The notes beneath the pieces were generated by a model. That model was given only the letters and a program-made list of their open reading frames with translations. It did not search any database and had not been told where the DNA came from. This document shows, piece after piece, positions 1 through 9,795 of a DNA stretch of 64,000 nt. Position 1 is the stretch's first letter. Each line of letters starts with the position of its first letter. The stretch covers positions 33,682 to 97,681 of the forward strand of contig BCJU01000009.1 in NCBI GenBank assembly GCA_001600355.1, given 5' to 3'. This stretch comes from Meira nashicola. Lineage: Eukaryota > Basidiomycota > Exobasidiomycetes > Exobasidiales > Brachybasidiaceae. The translations under genes were made by a program, and so were the position numbers.

Positions 1-552
1 ATCTCGTATTTTGTCTTGAAGTTGTTTTAATTCGCTTATTGCATCTTCCTTCTCTGTCGCTATTAAGTGAGCTGGTGCAGGTTGTTTTGCACCAGAAGCA
101 ATGACGAGATAATCGTAAGGCAAAGTGGTATTATCATCCATTACAACGCTTTTATCGGTAAAACTTTGAACATTTCCTTTTATGAGTTTGAATTGCTTAC
201 AGGCTGATTGATTAACAAATTTCGTAAAAATTGGACCATAAGGTATAAATGCTAAATGTTCATAACCTTTGACAACCGAAAAACGTGGAAAGAAGAAGCA
301 AAAATTGAAATGTGAACGTGGTTCGATAATCGTTATTGAAACGCCTTTTGAAGGGGAAATTGCTAATAGATTCCGTACAACTTCAATACCACCGAATGAA
401 GCGCCAATGATGATGATATTTTTTGTTCCTTGAAAAGAAGTGAAATATTTAAATTTTATCGCTCTTTCTCGTTGTTGTATATGCCATTTGATTTCTGAGG
501 CAATGAAATTTAACGCGACACGAATAAGTTCGAAATAGGCAAATCCACCCAT
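1..552 (-). CDS. AIF/FSP1-like FAD-dependent pyridine nucleotide-disulfide oxidoreductase (N-terminal part)
   Basis: Reading the minus strand from the ATG at 552 gives 184 codons without a stop to the left edge, so the 3' part is outside the window. An in-frame TGA lies three codons upstream, which fixes the start. The protein has a hydrophobic N-terminal stretch, then the dinucleotide-binding motif IIIIGASFGGIE near residue 48, followed by the FAD-ribose acidic residue in TIIEPRSHF. The segment YDYLVIASGAKQP near residue 160 matches the conserved ATG-like strand of the Pyr_redox_2 fold. This order is typical of fungal apoptosis-inducing-factor-like (AIFM2/AMID) NAD(P)H oxidoreductases, which reduce quinones. 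Substrate and localisation cannot be read from the fragment. Confidence 0.8.
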   Translation of the reverse strand, partial: MGGFAYFELIRVALNFIASEIKWHIQQRERAIKFKYFTSFQGTKNIIIIGASFGGIEVVRNLLAISPSKGVSITIIEPRSHFNFCFFFPRFSVVKGYEHLAFIPYGPIFTKFVNQSACKQFKLIKGNVQSFTDKSVVMDDNTTLPYDYLVIASGAKQPAPAHLIATEKEDAISELKQLQDKIRD

Positions 553-663
553 GTTTGATCAGGATAATTGTGATAAAGTTGAGAAAAAGATATGGCCAGA
601 ATCATCTTTGTGTCGAAATAAGATCATTAACGCTAGGCGTATGGTAAGTCATGCTTATCCTTA

Positions 664-698
<35 letters not shown>

Positions 699-1234
699 GT
701 ATATAACAACATAACGTTTTAGCCAAGGAAGGACATTGTATTTTTGATCTTATCAGATAAGACGCGTTAAGAACATCGCTGAGTCAGAGATAGCTATAGA
801 CAATGAAAAAGTGAGATAAACGATATAAAGTCCTTGAAAAAATAGTCTCTAATGAAGAAAAGGTGAAAATTTAAGAAAAGTATTAGAGGAAGAAAAGTAT
901 ATTTTGAATAGCCAGAGATACTGAATGATTACTTTTTCAAGCTAGGAACAGAACCACCTGGTCATTGCATTAGCGTATTCTGCACGAATGTCTAATAAGG
1001 TTTTTTATACAACAGACCACACTCTGCTTCTGCCTATTATGTCAGAATATATAGACTAGGTAATCTATGCATCGCGCCCGTGTTGCATACATTCACAAAC
1101 ATGCTCAGGTTGTTTAATGGACACTTTTGACACCTTTNCATACTGGTCAGGCTTATAATTTCTTCCAGACTTATACAGCATGACTTTCAGAGTTCTACTT
1201 TACGACTACATTCCTGTCATAACTGAAGATCAAA
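553..1234. other. Intergenic region, no gene seen
   Basis: This is the upstream region of both the minus-strand AIF-like gene and the plus-strand GMC oxidoreductase, so it should hold two divergent promoters. It contains a TA-dinucleotide run at 668-696 and otherwise AT-rich sequence. I see no open frame with coding character and no RNA gene. Confidence 0.6.
668..696. repeat. (AT)n microsatellite
   Basis: About 29 bases of uninterrupted AT alternation lie within the divergent promoter region. Such tracts are polymorphic in length and can be nucleosome-poor, but no function is evident. Confidence 0.9.
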
Positions 1235-3052
1235 ATGCTACATGAAAATATAGAGATATATGACTTTATNATCGTGGGAGGTGGATCAGCAGGCTGTCTG
1301 TTAGCTTCACGTTTGTCACAACAANTTCCTTCTAAGCAGATTCTCATTTTAGAAGCCGGAAAATACGTACAAGATGATGAAAAGATCCTTTGTCCAGGTN
1401 TATCTGTCTCACTTCAAGGTAATTCTCAATACGATTGGCAATATNCNAGCTTACCAGAGGAAAGTCTGAATAATAGAAAGATCAAACATCCTAGAGGTAA
1501 AGTCGTTGGCGGAACAAGTGCAATCAATTCTCATAGCATAGTGTATCCCAACTGTGAATGGCAAGATCGTATTGCAGAACATCTTTTACAAGAAAGTCAA
1601 CAAAAGAAGGAATGGAATGCGAACGGCATGAAAGATGCATATCAACGATGGAGTACATTGGGAAATGAGGAGGAACGTGTNAAGACTTCATTTCCAAAAC
1701 AGTTGGACATTCTACAAACAACATGGTTGGATANATTCAAAGAGTTAAGTTATTCTACCGGNACATCATGTTTCGCTAATAGTGAAGTTCAAGCTGTCAC
1801 AATCACAAATGCGATCGATTCATCAAGAGGTGAAAGAAGTCATGCAGGCAAAGCATTTTTGGAACCTGGATTACAACAACAACGAAAAAATATTTTCTTA
1901 CAAACAGGGATAGAGGTTGACAAGATTTTATTTNCTGANAAATTTNATGAAAAGCTCAAAGCTACTTCTATTTCATATTCTCAAAAAGGTGAAGAGCATT
2001 TAATATCAGGTCGAGAAATTATTCTTTGCGCAGGCGCTTTCGGGTCACCTGCCATTCTAGAAAGATCGGGAATTGGCTGTAAAAGTATTCTTCAAGCTGC
2101 CAAAATTCCAATCTTGTACAATCTTTCANGCGTNGGTGAAAATTTGCAAGATCATTTGAACTGCAGTCTATCTTTCGAAGTGCAAGATAGAATTTCAACA
2201 CGGGATGAAGCAATTCGTGATCCAGAAANCAGAAAAACAGCATTAAAAGAATGGCAACAAAATCGAACAGGACGAATGAGTGAAGGAGCAGCGTACAGCT
2301 TTGCCTTTACACCCTTACAAATGCTAGAAACGAAAGAGGAGACCAAAGAACTCTTTGATTTAGTTAAAATTNTTTTAGCAGCCGAAACCAATCCTACCTT
2401 ACAAGCACAATATGCCATACTTCAAAAAACAATCCAAAGTCCCAACGAAGCCACGGCTACAACACTTNTGGTACGCTGTCAACGTAATTGTGATTTAGAT
2501 TCGATGCCGCCAAATACTCCCTCNTTGGTAGATGGTAATTTTGTAACCTTGATTGCAATGCTCGCTCATCCCTTTTCCCGAGGAAGTTGTCATATTTCAT
2601 CGAACAATCCTTCACACCTACCAGAAATCAAATTCAACTATCTCTCACATCCTCTTGATAGCGAAATTTTAGGTAGGCATATGCGTTTAATAGAACGCCT
2701 AATTCAAAGTCAAGCCTTTCATGATATACTCAANCCCGAGGGTAANCGATTACCNCGNAGCTTTCCANAACCAATCACNACTCTTGAAGAAGCAAAAGCA
2801 ATCTTGCCNATCAATTCAGCGACAAATTATCATCCATGTGGAACATGTTCTATGATGAAAGAAGAAATTGGTGGTGTAGTAAACGAAAGATTAAAGGTTT
2901 ATGGTACGGAAAACGTTAGAATCGTTGACGCTAGCATTTTACCAATCATTCCTAGGGGAAATATTCTCACTGCTGTTTATGCCTGGGCAGAAAAAGCAGC
3001 AGAAATTATTATAGCAGAATCAAAATGTGCTATTNAAGANNAGGTATATTAA
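1235..3052 (+). CDS. GMC-family FAD oxidoreductase (choline dehydrogenase / aryl-alcohol oxidase type)
   Basis: This intronless 605-residue protein has the size and motif order of the glucose-methanol-choline family. GGGSAG at residues 15-20 is the ADP-binding loop. PRGKVVGGTSAIN near residue 86 is GMC signature 1, and GAFGSPAILERSGIG is signature 2. The C-terminal block has NYHPCGTCSM with the likely catalytic His at about 533, and PRGNILTAVYAWAEKAAEI with Asn at about 576 in the second active-site position. There is no signal peptide, so it is probably an intracellular alcohol oxidase or dehydrogenase. Some 20 single Ns fall inside the gene, but none breaks the frame. The substrate cannot be assigned. 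Confidence 0.88.
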   Translation: MLHENIEIYDFXIVGGGSAGCLLASRLSQQXPSKQILILEAGKYVQDDEKILCPGXSVSLQGNSQYDWQYXSLPEESLNNRKIKHPRGKVVGGTSAINSHSIVYPNCEWQDRIAEHLLQESQQKKEWNANGMKDAYQRWSTLGNEEERXKTSFPKQLDILQTTWLDXFKELSYSTXTSCFANSEVQAVTITNAIDSSRGERSHAGKAFLEPGLQQQRKNIFLQTGIEVDKILFXXKFXEKLKATSISYSQKGEEHLISGREIILCAGAFGSPAILERSGIGCKSILQAAKIPILYNLSXXGENLQDHLNCSLSFEVQDRISTRDEAIRDPEXRKTALKEWQQNRTGRMSEGAAYSFAFTPLQMLETKEETKELFDLVKIXLAAETNPTLQAQYAILQKTIQSPNEATATTLXVRCQRNCDLDSMPPNTPXLVDGNFVTLIAMLAHPFSRGSCHISSNNPSHLPEIKFNYLSHPLDSEILGRHMRLIERLIQSQAFHDILXPEGXRLXXSFPXPIXTLEEAKAILXINSATNYHPCGTCSMMKEEIGGVVNERLKVYGTENVRIVDASILPIIPRGNILTAVYAWAEKAAEIIIAESKCAIXXXVY

Positions 3053-3237
3053 TCAAAATAAGCAATCAATACAGCGGAGAATACGTACATAGACGAATGA
3101 ATCGCTTGAATACTTTTGGATCTCGTTATCTTTCCTACACNTTCGACATTTTCATCACTTCTNTATTAAAACATTGTATTATAAATACAGTCAAATTACA
3201 TCACCCAGACATTNTTAATTTATGGCCTGATTATATT

Positions 3238-6200
3238 TTAACTCGTGCTTTCATAAACCTCACGAAGCTTTCGTATTTCCTCCATCAGGTTGGCCATCCG
3301 CAACGGTTTGGTATACCAAGCATCCATACCCACTTTAAAACCACGTAAGCGATCTGCTTCTGAGCTTAATGCTGTAAGAGCGGCAATATGATGTTTATAA
3401 GGTGAAGGATGTGCACGCATAGCTATTGCCGCATCGAAACCGTTCATTTTTGGCATATTGATATCCAATAAAATTACTGCAGGTAAATCTCTCTTGAATA
3501 ATTCAACTCCTTCTTCTCCATCTTTTGCTTCTATAAAATCAATCTTTGTTCGTCGAAGGAAAGCAGTGACAATTTTTGCGTTGACTTGATTATCTTCTAC
3601 GAGTAAAACTTTGAAAGGAGGTAGAGGAGCAAGTGCTATACCCGCAAATTCATCATCGATTGAATCTTTTAGCGGCGTCGAAATTTCATCTGATACTTGT
3701 TCTTCCATATCCTCTAACTTTCCTTNGTCAATCTCTTCTGAGGAGGATGAGGAAGAATCTTGGATTTCTCCTCTAAACGATTCGATAGAAATACGAGATG
3801 TTTCGAGGTAACATTGTCTTATCCAAAGAATTAATTCTTGGAGCTCTTTATATCCAAGTGGCCTTTGAATTTCCTTCACTTCGCGACTTAAAGAGTAGAT
3901 ACGATTGAGGAATTCACTGTGATCTATTTCAGTTTCGTTCTTTCCTTGTCCATTAGAAAAAATAATTGTCAACGGAATTTCATTATCTGTATCCTTCGCT
4001 AGACGTTCGCTTGACAACCAAGAATTCAACTCGCAATCCTGAAGTCCATCTGGAAAGATGCAAAGTACATCAATTTTATCGTTTTTTCGATGGTTTATTT
4101 TATCCGTTCCATCAATCACACCATCCAACTTATCAACCAAAAGACATTGTAAGGTAGANAATGATTTTGAGTGTTTGCAACCAATAAAAACGGCNGATAA
4201 GTTTGGTATGGCTGTAAGCTGACTAGCATTACTTCCTCGATGAGCGTCCATTGGAATATTTGCCTTTTTCTCCGAAAGAAGAACAGGCAATGCAATTTTC
4301 ATTGTTGTTCCTACCCCAACTTCTGAATCTGCAACAATATGCCCNCCCATCTGTTCGATTGTCATGCGAGAAAATGCTAGCGATAATCCTATACCGGGAC
4401 TATCTACGTTTTCTTTTTGATATGCTTGAAAAATTTGATTACTTAAAAAATCCTTTGACATGCCATGGCCGGAATCTCGAACAGTCATGGTAAGAATGTG
4501 CTTGTAACTTTTACCATACTTTTTCGTGAATTCGATTTCTGCATGGTCTAAAGGCATCATTTGTGTAGCACGATCAGACTGTATATCCTCTAAACATACC
4601 TCTACATGTATAATTCCTTCCGTTGTAGCTTCTAGTGCGTTTGCTATCAATTTGACCAAAACTCTATGTAAAGCGTCTAAATCGACCTTTAAAGATATAT
4701 CGCGAGTTTGAAAAAGTGGATCAACCCAAAAGAATAATTCAGGCAATGATCCAGTCGAATCGAGTCTATTGCTTGCTTCAACCTGCCATCTTTTCTCACA
4801 AGTAGAAGATAAAGCGGAAAAAACGACCTTCAATGGAATAACCCTTCTATCTCTAGCACGCTGTAATTTGCTAGATGCATCATCTGCAGTATCATCCAAT
4901 CTTGAAAAAGGTATACTGAAATCCACTAAATCGTCTACCAAAGCTGAAAGTATATCAGCAGAATCATTTATGCTCTGTGAATACGACACTAATTCTGTTA
5001 ATAACGGATCTTGAACCTCTGTGATCTGATCTTCGGCAGCACTATCTTGCCCTCGATCTTGGGCATGACGTAGGGTATGCATAATTGCCTCGTTCACTCC
5101 CAAAATGCCATGTAAAGGTGTCCGTAATTCGTGTTGTACCTTTTGAGTAAAAACNTTTTGTGCCTGTGCCAACTCTTCGGCACGAATATGTAATAATGAA
5201 TTACTCAAAGAAATTCCGATTAATTCAATCATCTGACGCCTGAAATCATCATAGATGAATGACTTCTTTTGTGCGACCAAGATGATCATGAAACTAGGTT
5301 GTCCAGTATTATCGAAACAAGGAGCTGATAGGATTAAATCGTCTTTTTCTGTCACTTGAAGCGCTTTACGTAATTGAACATTCTTTTCGTCGTCTTCCGA
5401 AAAATCTCCTGTTTCGCAATGTACTTTTGATATAGAACCAGTTTGACGAATAGAAGCATAATATTCTGCCATCACTCTTCTGAGAAGATTGCCATCCAGG
5501 TTATCATATGCTTCTGATTTGTCCCCAAACAAACCTAATAAAGTCACGTTTTGTTTTGATTGTTCACACATCACTTGTCCTTCTGTAGTATACACAAAAT
5601 CATTCAAATTATTTGTTGAATTAAAAGGATCTGGCGTATCGTTGCTCTCAACAGAACTTGTTACCGAGCTCCTTCCAATCGAGCCAAAACTTTTACTGTG
5701 TTCGAATGGATTTTTTGCAAACATTCCGCCTTGCATAGATGATGAAGACGGTGATGCAAGATATCCTTCAATTCCGTTTTCATCTGATTCTCGATCTGAA
5801 TCTTCATTTTTGGATTTGTTCAATTCTGAAAAGGCAAAAGACTTTTTCGTTGAGCTACCAGTTGAGCTGATATATCGAACGCTACTTGCATCAAAAATCG
5901 CACAAAGCTTTACATCTGGAGCAAAAGATTGATGTAAGATTTTTGCGCCCATAGCAAAGATTGGTTTTGCTTTTTCTCGATGTCGTGTNAATTTATCAAC
6001 TACTTCGCCTGGTGCGATTCGATTGAGTCCAACCAGAGAGGCGAAAAAATTCCTTTCTAAATCATTTTTAGCAAAAGTTTGATCTGTATAACATGCTTCT
6101 TGTAAAAGAGGTATGGCGCTGTCCGTTAATTTTCGCTTCAATTCTATCCACTCGGCGTGGTTATGGTGATGATTAACAATCAAAATTCCAATGNCATGTT

Positions 6201-6534
6201 TCNGTTCTTGTGTTGTACACTCTGAATATCTTTCATCAAAGATTGGGAGAAAGTTCGCATGACGTGTACAATCTTCCGACAAGTCCGAACTTATCGAAGA
6301 AATAAATTGATCTATACTTTTCTTGCCGTTTTGACTGATGCTTTGGTAGTCTATTTCGTCGGGCTGCTGTTGTTGGTAGAATTTGTCGTAAAGTTCTGTT
6401 AGCGGATGGTCAAGGTGTCGACTACGAGAATGAAAGAAGAGTTGTGCTCCATCGATCAATTTTTCTATAGCCTTCAGCGAGCTTTCCACCATCCGGCTCG
6501 ATGAAGGGGATCGTTGTTTGGAGTTGGCATACAT
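3238..6534 (-). CDS. Hybrid sensor histidine kinase with receiver domain
   Basis: The 1098-residue protein is a fungal hybrid kinase. Residues 1 to about 440 form a sensor region with no clear membrane segment and a serine-rich low-complexity stretch at about 220-300; the parts around 140-220 and 330-440 look GAF-like (weak). The HisKA H-box HELRTPLHGILG carries the phosphoacceptor His468. The ATPase domain has the N-box LVKLIANALEATTEG, G1 VRDSGHGMS and G2 GIGLSLAFSR. The C-terminal receiver has acidic residues in LLVEDNQVN, phosphoacceptor Asp1024 in LLDINMPKMNG and the conserved Lys in YTKPLR. Phosphotransfer to a Ypd1-type protein is expected from the family. No introns are needed. Its 3' end converges on the GMC gene about 185 bases away. 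Confidence 0.92.
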   Translation of the reverse strand: MYANSKQRSPSSSRMVESSLKAIEKLIDGAQLFFHSRSRHLDHPLTELYDKFYQQQQPDEIDYQSISQNGKKSIDQFISSISSDLSEDCTRHANFLPIFDERYSECTTQEXKHXIGILIVNHHHNHAEWIELKRKLTDSAIPLLQEACYTDQTFAKNDLERNFFASLVGLNRIAPGEVVDKXTRHREKAKPIFAMGAKILHQSFAPDVKLCAIFDASSVRYISSTGSSTKKSFAFSELNKSKNEDSDRESDENGIEGYLASPSSSSMQGGMFAKNPFEHSKSFGSIGRSSVTSSVESNDTPDPFNSTNNLNDFVYTTEGQVMCEQSKQNVTLLGLFGDKSEAYDNLDGNLLRRVMAEYYASIRQTGSISKVHCETGDFSEDDEKNVQLRKALQVTEKDDLILSAPCFDNTGQPSFMIILVAQKKSFIYDDFRRQMIELIGISLSNSLLHIRAEELAQAQXVFTQKVQHELRTPLHGILGVNEAIMHTLRHAQDRGQDSAAEDQITEVQDPLLTELVSYSQSINDSADILSALVDDLVDFSIPFSRLDDTADDASSKLQRARDRRVIPLKVVFSALSSTCEKRWQVEASNRLDSTGSLPELFFWVDPLFQTRDISLKVDLDALHRVLVKLIANALEATTEGIIHVEVCLEDIQSDRATQMMPLDHAEIEFTKKYGKSYKHILTMTVRDSGHGMSKDFLSNQIFQAYQKENVDSPGIGLSLAFSRMTIEQMXGHIVADSEVGVGTTMKIALPVLLSEKKANIPMDAHRGSNASQLTAIPNLXAVFIGCKHSKSXSTLQCLLVDKLDGVIDGTDKINHRKNDKIDVLCIFPDGLQDCELNSWLSSERLAKDTDNEIPLTIIFSNGQGKNETEIDHSEFLNRIYSLSREVKEIQRPLGYKELQELILWIRQCYLETSRISIESFRGEIQDSSSSSSEEIDXGKLEDMEEQVSDEISTPLKDSIDDEFAGIALAPLPPFKVLLVEDNQVNAKIVTAFLRRTKIDFIEAKDGEEGVELFKRDLPAVILLDINMPKMNGFDAAIAMRAHPSPYKHHIAALTALSSEADRLRGFKVGMDAWYTKPLRMANLMEEIRKLREVYESTS

Positions 6535-6948
6535 GGTTGTGAAACAACATTTAACAGTTAATCATAACACGTGTAGATCTCCTCCGTAAGAGAGTCTCGG
6601 ATCGAATCATGTTGACAGGAAGAAGGAACAATGTTGACATAAATGCAATCTATTCCTACCCTAGAAATTTTGTACGCAAAAGTGTATGTATGCATTTAGA
6701 GTAGGGTGGGTGATACTGCTGATGAAAAGACAAAACGCGATTTTTTTTTTCCAAATGCCGATCACGAAGTGCATAATGCATTGTTTTATCTAAGCTTGTC
6801 TCAAGAAAAGAAAACTTGTTTAAGTAGAACAATAGGAACGCGTCCCCTTCGACAGTCGAATCTCCCTCTCTTCAAACAATGAGAATCACTCTGATATTAT
6901 TCGTCTTTTATATACGGCTTTTGATAAGAGTACACACACTTTCAAACG
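6535..6948. other. Intergenic region upstream of the histidine kinase
   Basis: This is the promoter side of the kinase and the 3' side of the SDR gene. It includes a run of ten Ts near 6740. No open frame or RNA gene is convincing. Confidence 0.5.
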
Positions 6949-7728
6949 CTATCTATCTTTTTTCATANAAGCAGGNGTATTAGATCGTTGAGCGTANAAN
7001 TTAAATAATTGNTTGTTTGGCTCTTGCGCTTCTTTAAATTGTNNAGNNGCCGTTGGACCNAATCCGATNTCNTCTTCATTGCNATGAATTATTTGNGGAA
7101 AAATTGTTTCACAAAATTCATTCAAAGGTACTCCATGATTTANACCTGGACCTGCTAAACCTGTTGAAACGGCAGGAGGAATAAGTTCGATGGTTTTAAN
7201 TGAAGTGTTACGTAANGAATAACGTAAATTAACAGTATAACTGTGTAAAGCAGCTTTACANGCAGAATAAANTGGAGCAAANGGTTGTGGAATATATGCT
7301 CCGCCTGANGTTATATTNACGATTAGACCACTTTTATTATTTNCGATCATGATAGGACATAATAAAGATATCAAATGAATTGGTCCAGAGAGTAGTGTAT
7401 CGATCTCCAATTGTTTTTCAACCCATGGTCCTTCATCTTTTGCAATTCCGATCCGTCTTTGAATACCAGCATTATTGATTAAAATATTCAAGTCGGGCAT
7501 AATCTTGCCAATATGATTTGCTAAGTTTATACGATCTTGAACTTTGCTTATATCACTTTGAAATGTCAATAATTTGGCATTTTTTAAATGTAAATCTTCC
7601 AGCTTTTTAGCATCACGACCGGTAACAAGAACTTCTGCTCCTGCTTTAAGAAAATGTTCTGCTAGTTTTGCTCCAATTCCATTGCTACCTCCCGTAATTA
7701 AAACTTTTGCAGTAGAAACTTCAATCAT
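6949..7728 (-). CDS. Short-chain dehydrogenase/reductase, DltE-like
   Basis: This 259-residue classical SDR has the cofactor motif TGGSNGIG near residue 12 and the NNAG motif near residue 86. The catalytic Ser lies in SGGAYIP, and the YxxxK pair is in a Y-S-x-C-K sequence. IELIPPAVSTGLAG after the active site is typical of the DltE-like (COG3967) subgroup, which has broad NAD(P)-dependent oxidoreductase annotations. About 25 Ns concentrate in the C-terminal half, so several residues are undefined. Substrate is unknown. Confidence 0.85.
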   Translation of the reverse strand: MIEVSTAKVLITGGSNGIGAKLAEHFLKAGAEVLVTGRDAKKLEDLHLKNAKLLTFQSDISKVQDRINLANHIGKIMPDLNILINNAGIQRRIGIAKDEGPWVEKQLEIDTLLSGPIHLISLLCPIMIXNNKSGLIXNIXSGGAYIPQXFAPXYSXCKAALHSYTVNLRYXLRNTSXKTIELIPPAVSTGLAGPGXNHGVPLNEFCETIFXQIIHXNEXXIGXGPTXXXQFKEAQEPNXQLFXXYAQRSNXPAXMKKDR

Positions 7729-8105
7729 TGCGAGAAGTTGAACATATGATAATTGATTGTTATTGAGTCCAGTGATTTATATACCTATAGAGTGGTCCTT
7801 TATGTCCTCACTCGTCATCATGTTTAGCCAGCTTCGTATTTACGCGGATTTAAAGTACTGACACGGAATTAGGACTATATTTAGTACTAATGCGGACTTA
7901 GAGAGGACGGCGGACTAAAGATAAGAAATATAATCTGACACGTCGGTTAAACAAACATAAACTGCTCTGATATGTTTGTGCGGGAGAATATGAGTGTGAG
8001 TGATACAATGTTCTTTCGATTTGTGCTAAGCAAAAAATCCTGTCATTTGAATTGTTATATGTACAATAAGCTACAAAATGGGAATATGTCATTGTGTCTT
8101 GACAT
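7729..8105. other. Intergenic region
   Basis: This is the promoter side of the SDR and the 3' side of the DUF1996 gene. The short repeat gcggacttagagaggacggcgga occurs near 7893. I see no gene. Confidence 0.5.
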
Positions 8106-9188
8106 TTAACGAATTTTACGAGCTTGACATGCACCTGCACCTTGAAAAGGACCATTCCTAATCGGATTGCAGCCTGGCAAAGTTGTCATTGTGCCAAACA
8201 CTTGTTCGTTGATAATTGGAGTTACTTTACACTTTGACTTTCTATCAATCGAAGGAACAAAAGGAGCACATTTCTCAACGTCACCGAATAAGTTTGAAGT
8301 GCATTGATCTATACCTGCTTGTAAAGTTGTTACATTCCAACCACTAAAAAAGTCAGCATGAAAGCTATAACCTTTTGTATCACCATTTGCTAAAACTAGT
8401 GTNCCATTTACGTCATTTTGAAGTTTATTTGTACTCCAAATAAATTCATAAAATAATGTCATGAATTTGATAGGATGAGTGCTTGGACAGTCACCTGTAT
8501 CGGGATGCTGACCTTTAGGATAAGAAAGGTGAGATTGATGATCAGGTGAATCCAAGTTTATACCATCCCAACATGAAGGAAATACGATTTGCGTTCGAAG
8601 ACCTTGTGGACATGGACCGTTTGGCATTGTGTTTGTTTGATTGCTTCCATCTTTATAATTCAAACAAACAAAGCTAATCGCTTTTGCTGCAGTTGTGTCA
8701 TTGAGTGGACTATTAAAATTCATTGCATTTCCAGCAATCATTTTAAGCCCAAATGGAAAAGCGGTAATATTTGGAGTTTTTCCCATCGTTGGCCCACCTC
8801 GATTGAGATAATATGTATTGACAAAGCTCAAAGGTACCGAAGAAAACGTTTTATTGAGAGCCGAAAAATAATATAATTGAGGAGCCCAATACCTTGATCG
8901 ATCGTCTTTATAAAAAAATAAAACAAGAGGATATTAATTACCTGATTATATAAATTTCAAATTCTTCAAATACTCACCTTTAACAACTGATGTCGTACAA
9001 CTTGTGTTTTGTTGATCACCTAAAATTGCAGAACTTCCAACGAAAGAATGTACATGACCACTTGTTCCATTACCGCTAACGATAGGATCTAATCGTTGAG
9101 CAACCAAAGGACCATGACTTAAAATCCAAAATGCATTGGAGAGTATAGGAAGAGTAAAGAGGATAGAGAGGAGATAAAAGCCTAACAT
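8106..9188 (-). CDS. Secreted DUF1996-domain protein, two exons
   Basis: Exon 1 is 9188-8978 and exon 2 is 8905-8106, with a 72-base GTGAGT...AG intron (8906-8977, phase 1). Joined, they encode 336 residues. The join restores the family-typical stretch DDRSRYWAPQLYYFSALN, which neither exon frame gives alone. The N-terminus is a clear signal peptide (hydrophobic core, cleavage after SNA), and the mature protein starts FWILSHG. The mature part has GHVHSFVG and cysteines spread through the chain (SCTTS, CPQGLR, CPSTHP, CDVEKC-like positions), as expected for DUF1996, a fungal extracellular family without an established biochemical role. The family includes wall-associated secreted proteins. Confidence 0.9.
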
Positions 9189-9795
9189 TCTTAAAAAAAA
9201 TTAAAAGGAGGGGAAGGGGTGATTTATGAAAACCAAATAAATGGACATCAAAGAGGTGGGTGGCTTTTATATGAATTATCTACCATTCTTTATCTTTCGG
9301 CCATGATAATCTGAAAAAGTGAAAAGAGATGTATACCTAATGTCTTACCGCTATTTTGGCTGTTATTTCTCCGAAGTTTAGATGAGGTACATATGCATAT
9401 GATTCTGTTCCTGACTGTATTATTTATGCGTGCGCTATTTTAGCATGATAGTATTACGCCTGTGTCAATTAAACTCAAAATCTATAAATTCAGGAACACG
9501 CGGCGAATATTGCTTTTTTTTAGGCCGGATGCGGCAATTACTGTAAAAAGATCTTCTACCAAAAAGAACACGCACGCATGCGTCTAAATGTGGTGAGGGA
9601 CTGTGCAGACATTCCTAATGAAAACGTAACTTCATTGTTTAACGGGCTCAACCGACAGCCACACTCTCTTTAGCAAGTATAATGGGTATAAATAGTGTTA
9701 CACTCTCTTGATCATTTTTCTACATTAAGTCGTAAAAAGGTAAAATCATACTGAAAAGACGGGAAGCCTGAAAATGTTCCGAATGATAAACAACA
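9189..9795. other. Intergenic region upstream of the DUF1996 gene
   Basis: About 600 bases lie between the DUF1996 start and the 3' end of the regulator gene. One CCGG at 9525-9528 and several A/T tracts are visible. No coding frame of fungal character or RNA gene is seen. Confidence 0.5.

Noticed and set aside
5489..5932. 147-codon plus-strand open frame within the histidine kinase gene
   Set aside because: Antisense shadow of the serine-rich part of the kinase. No independent evidence.
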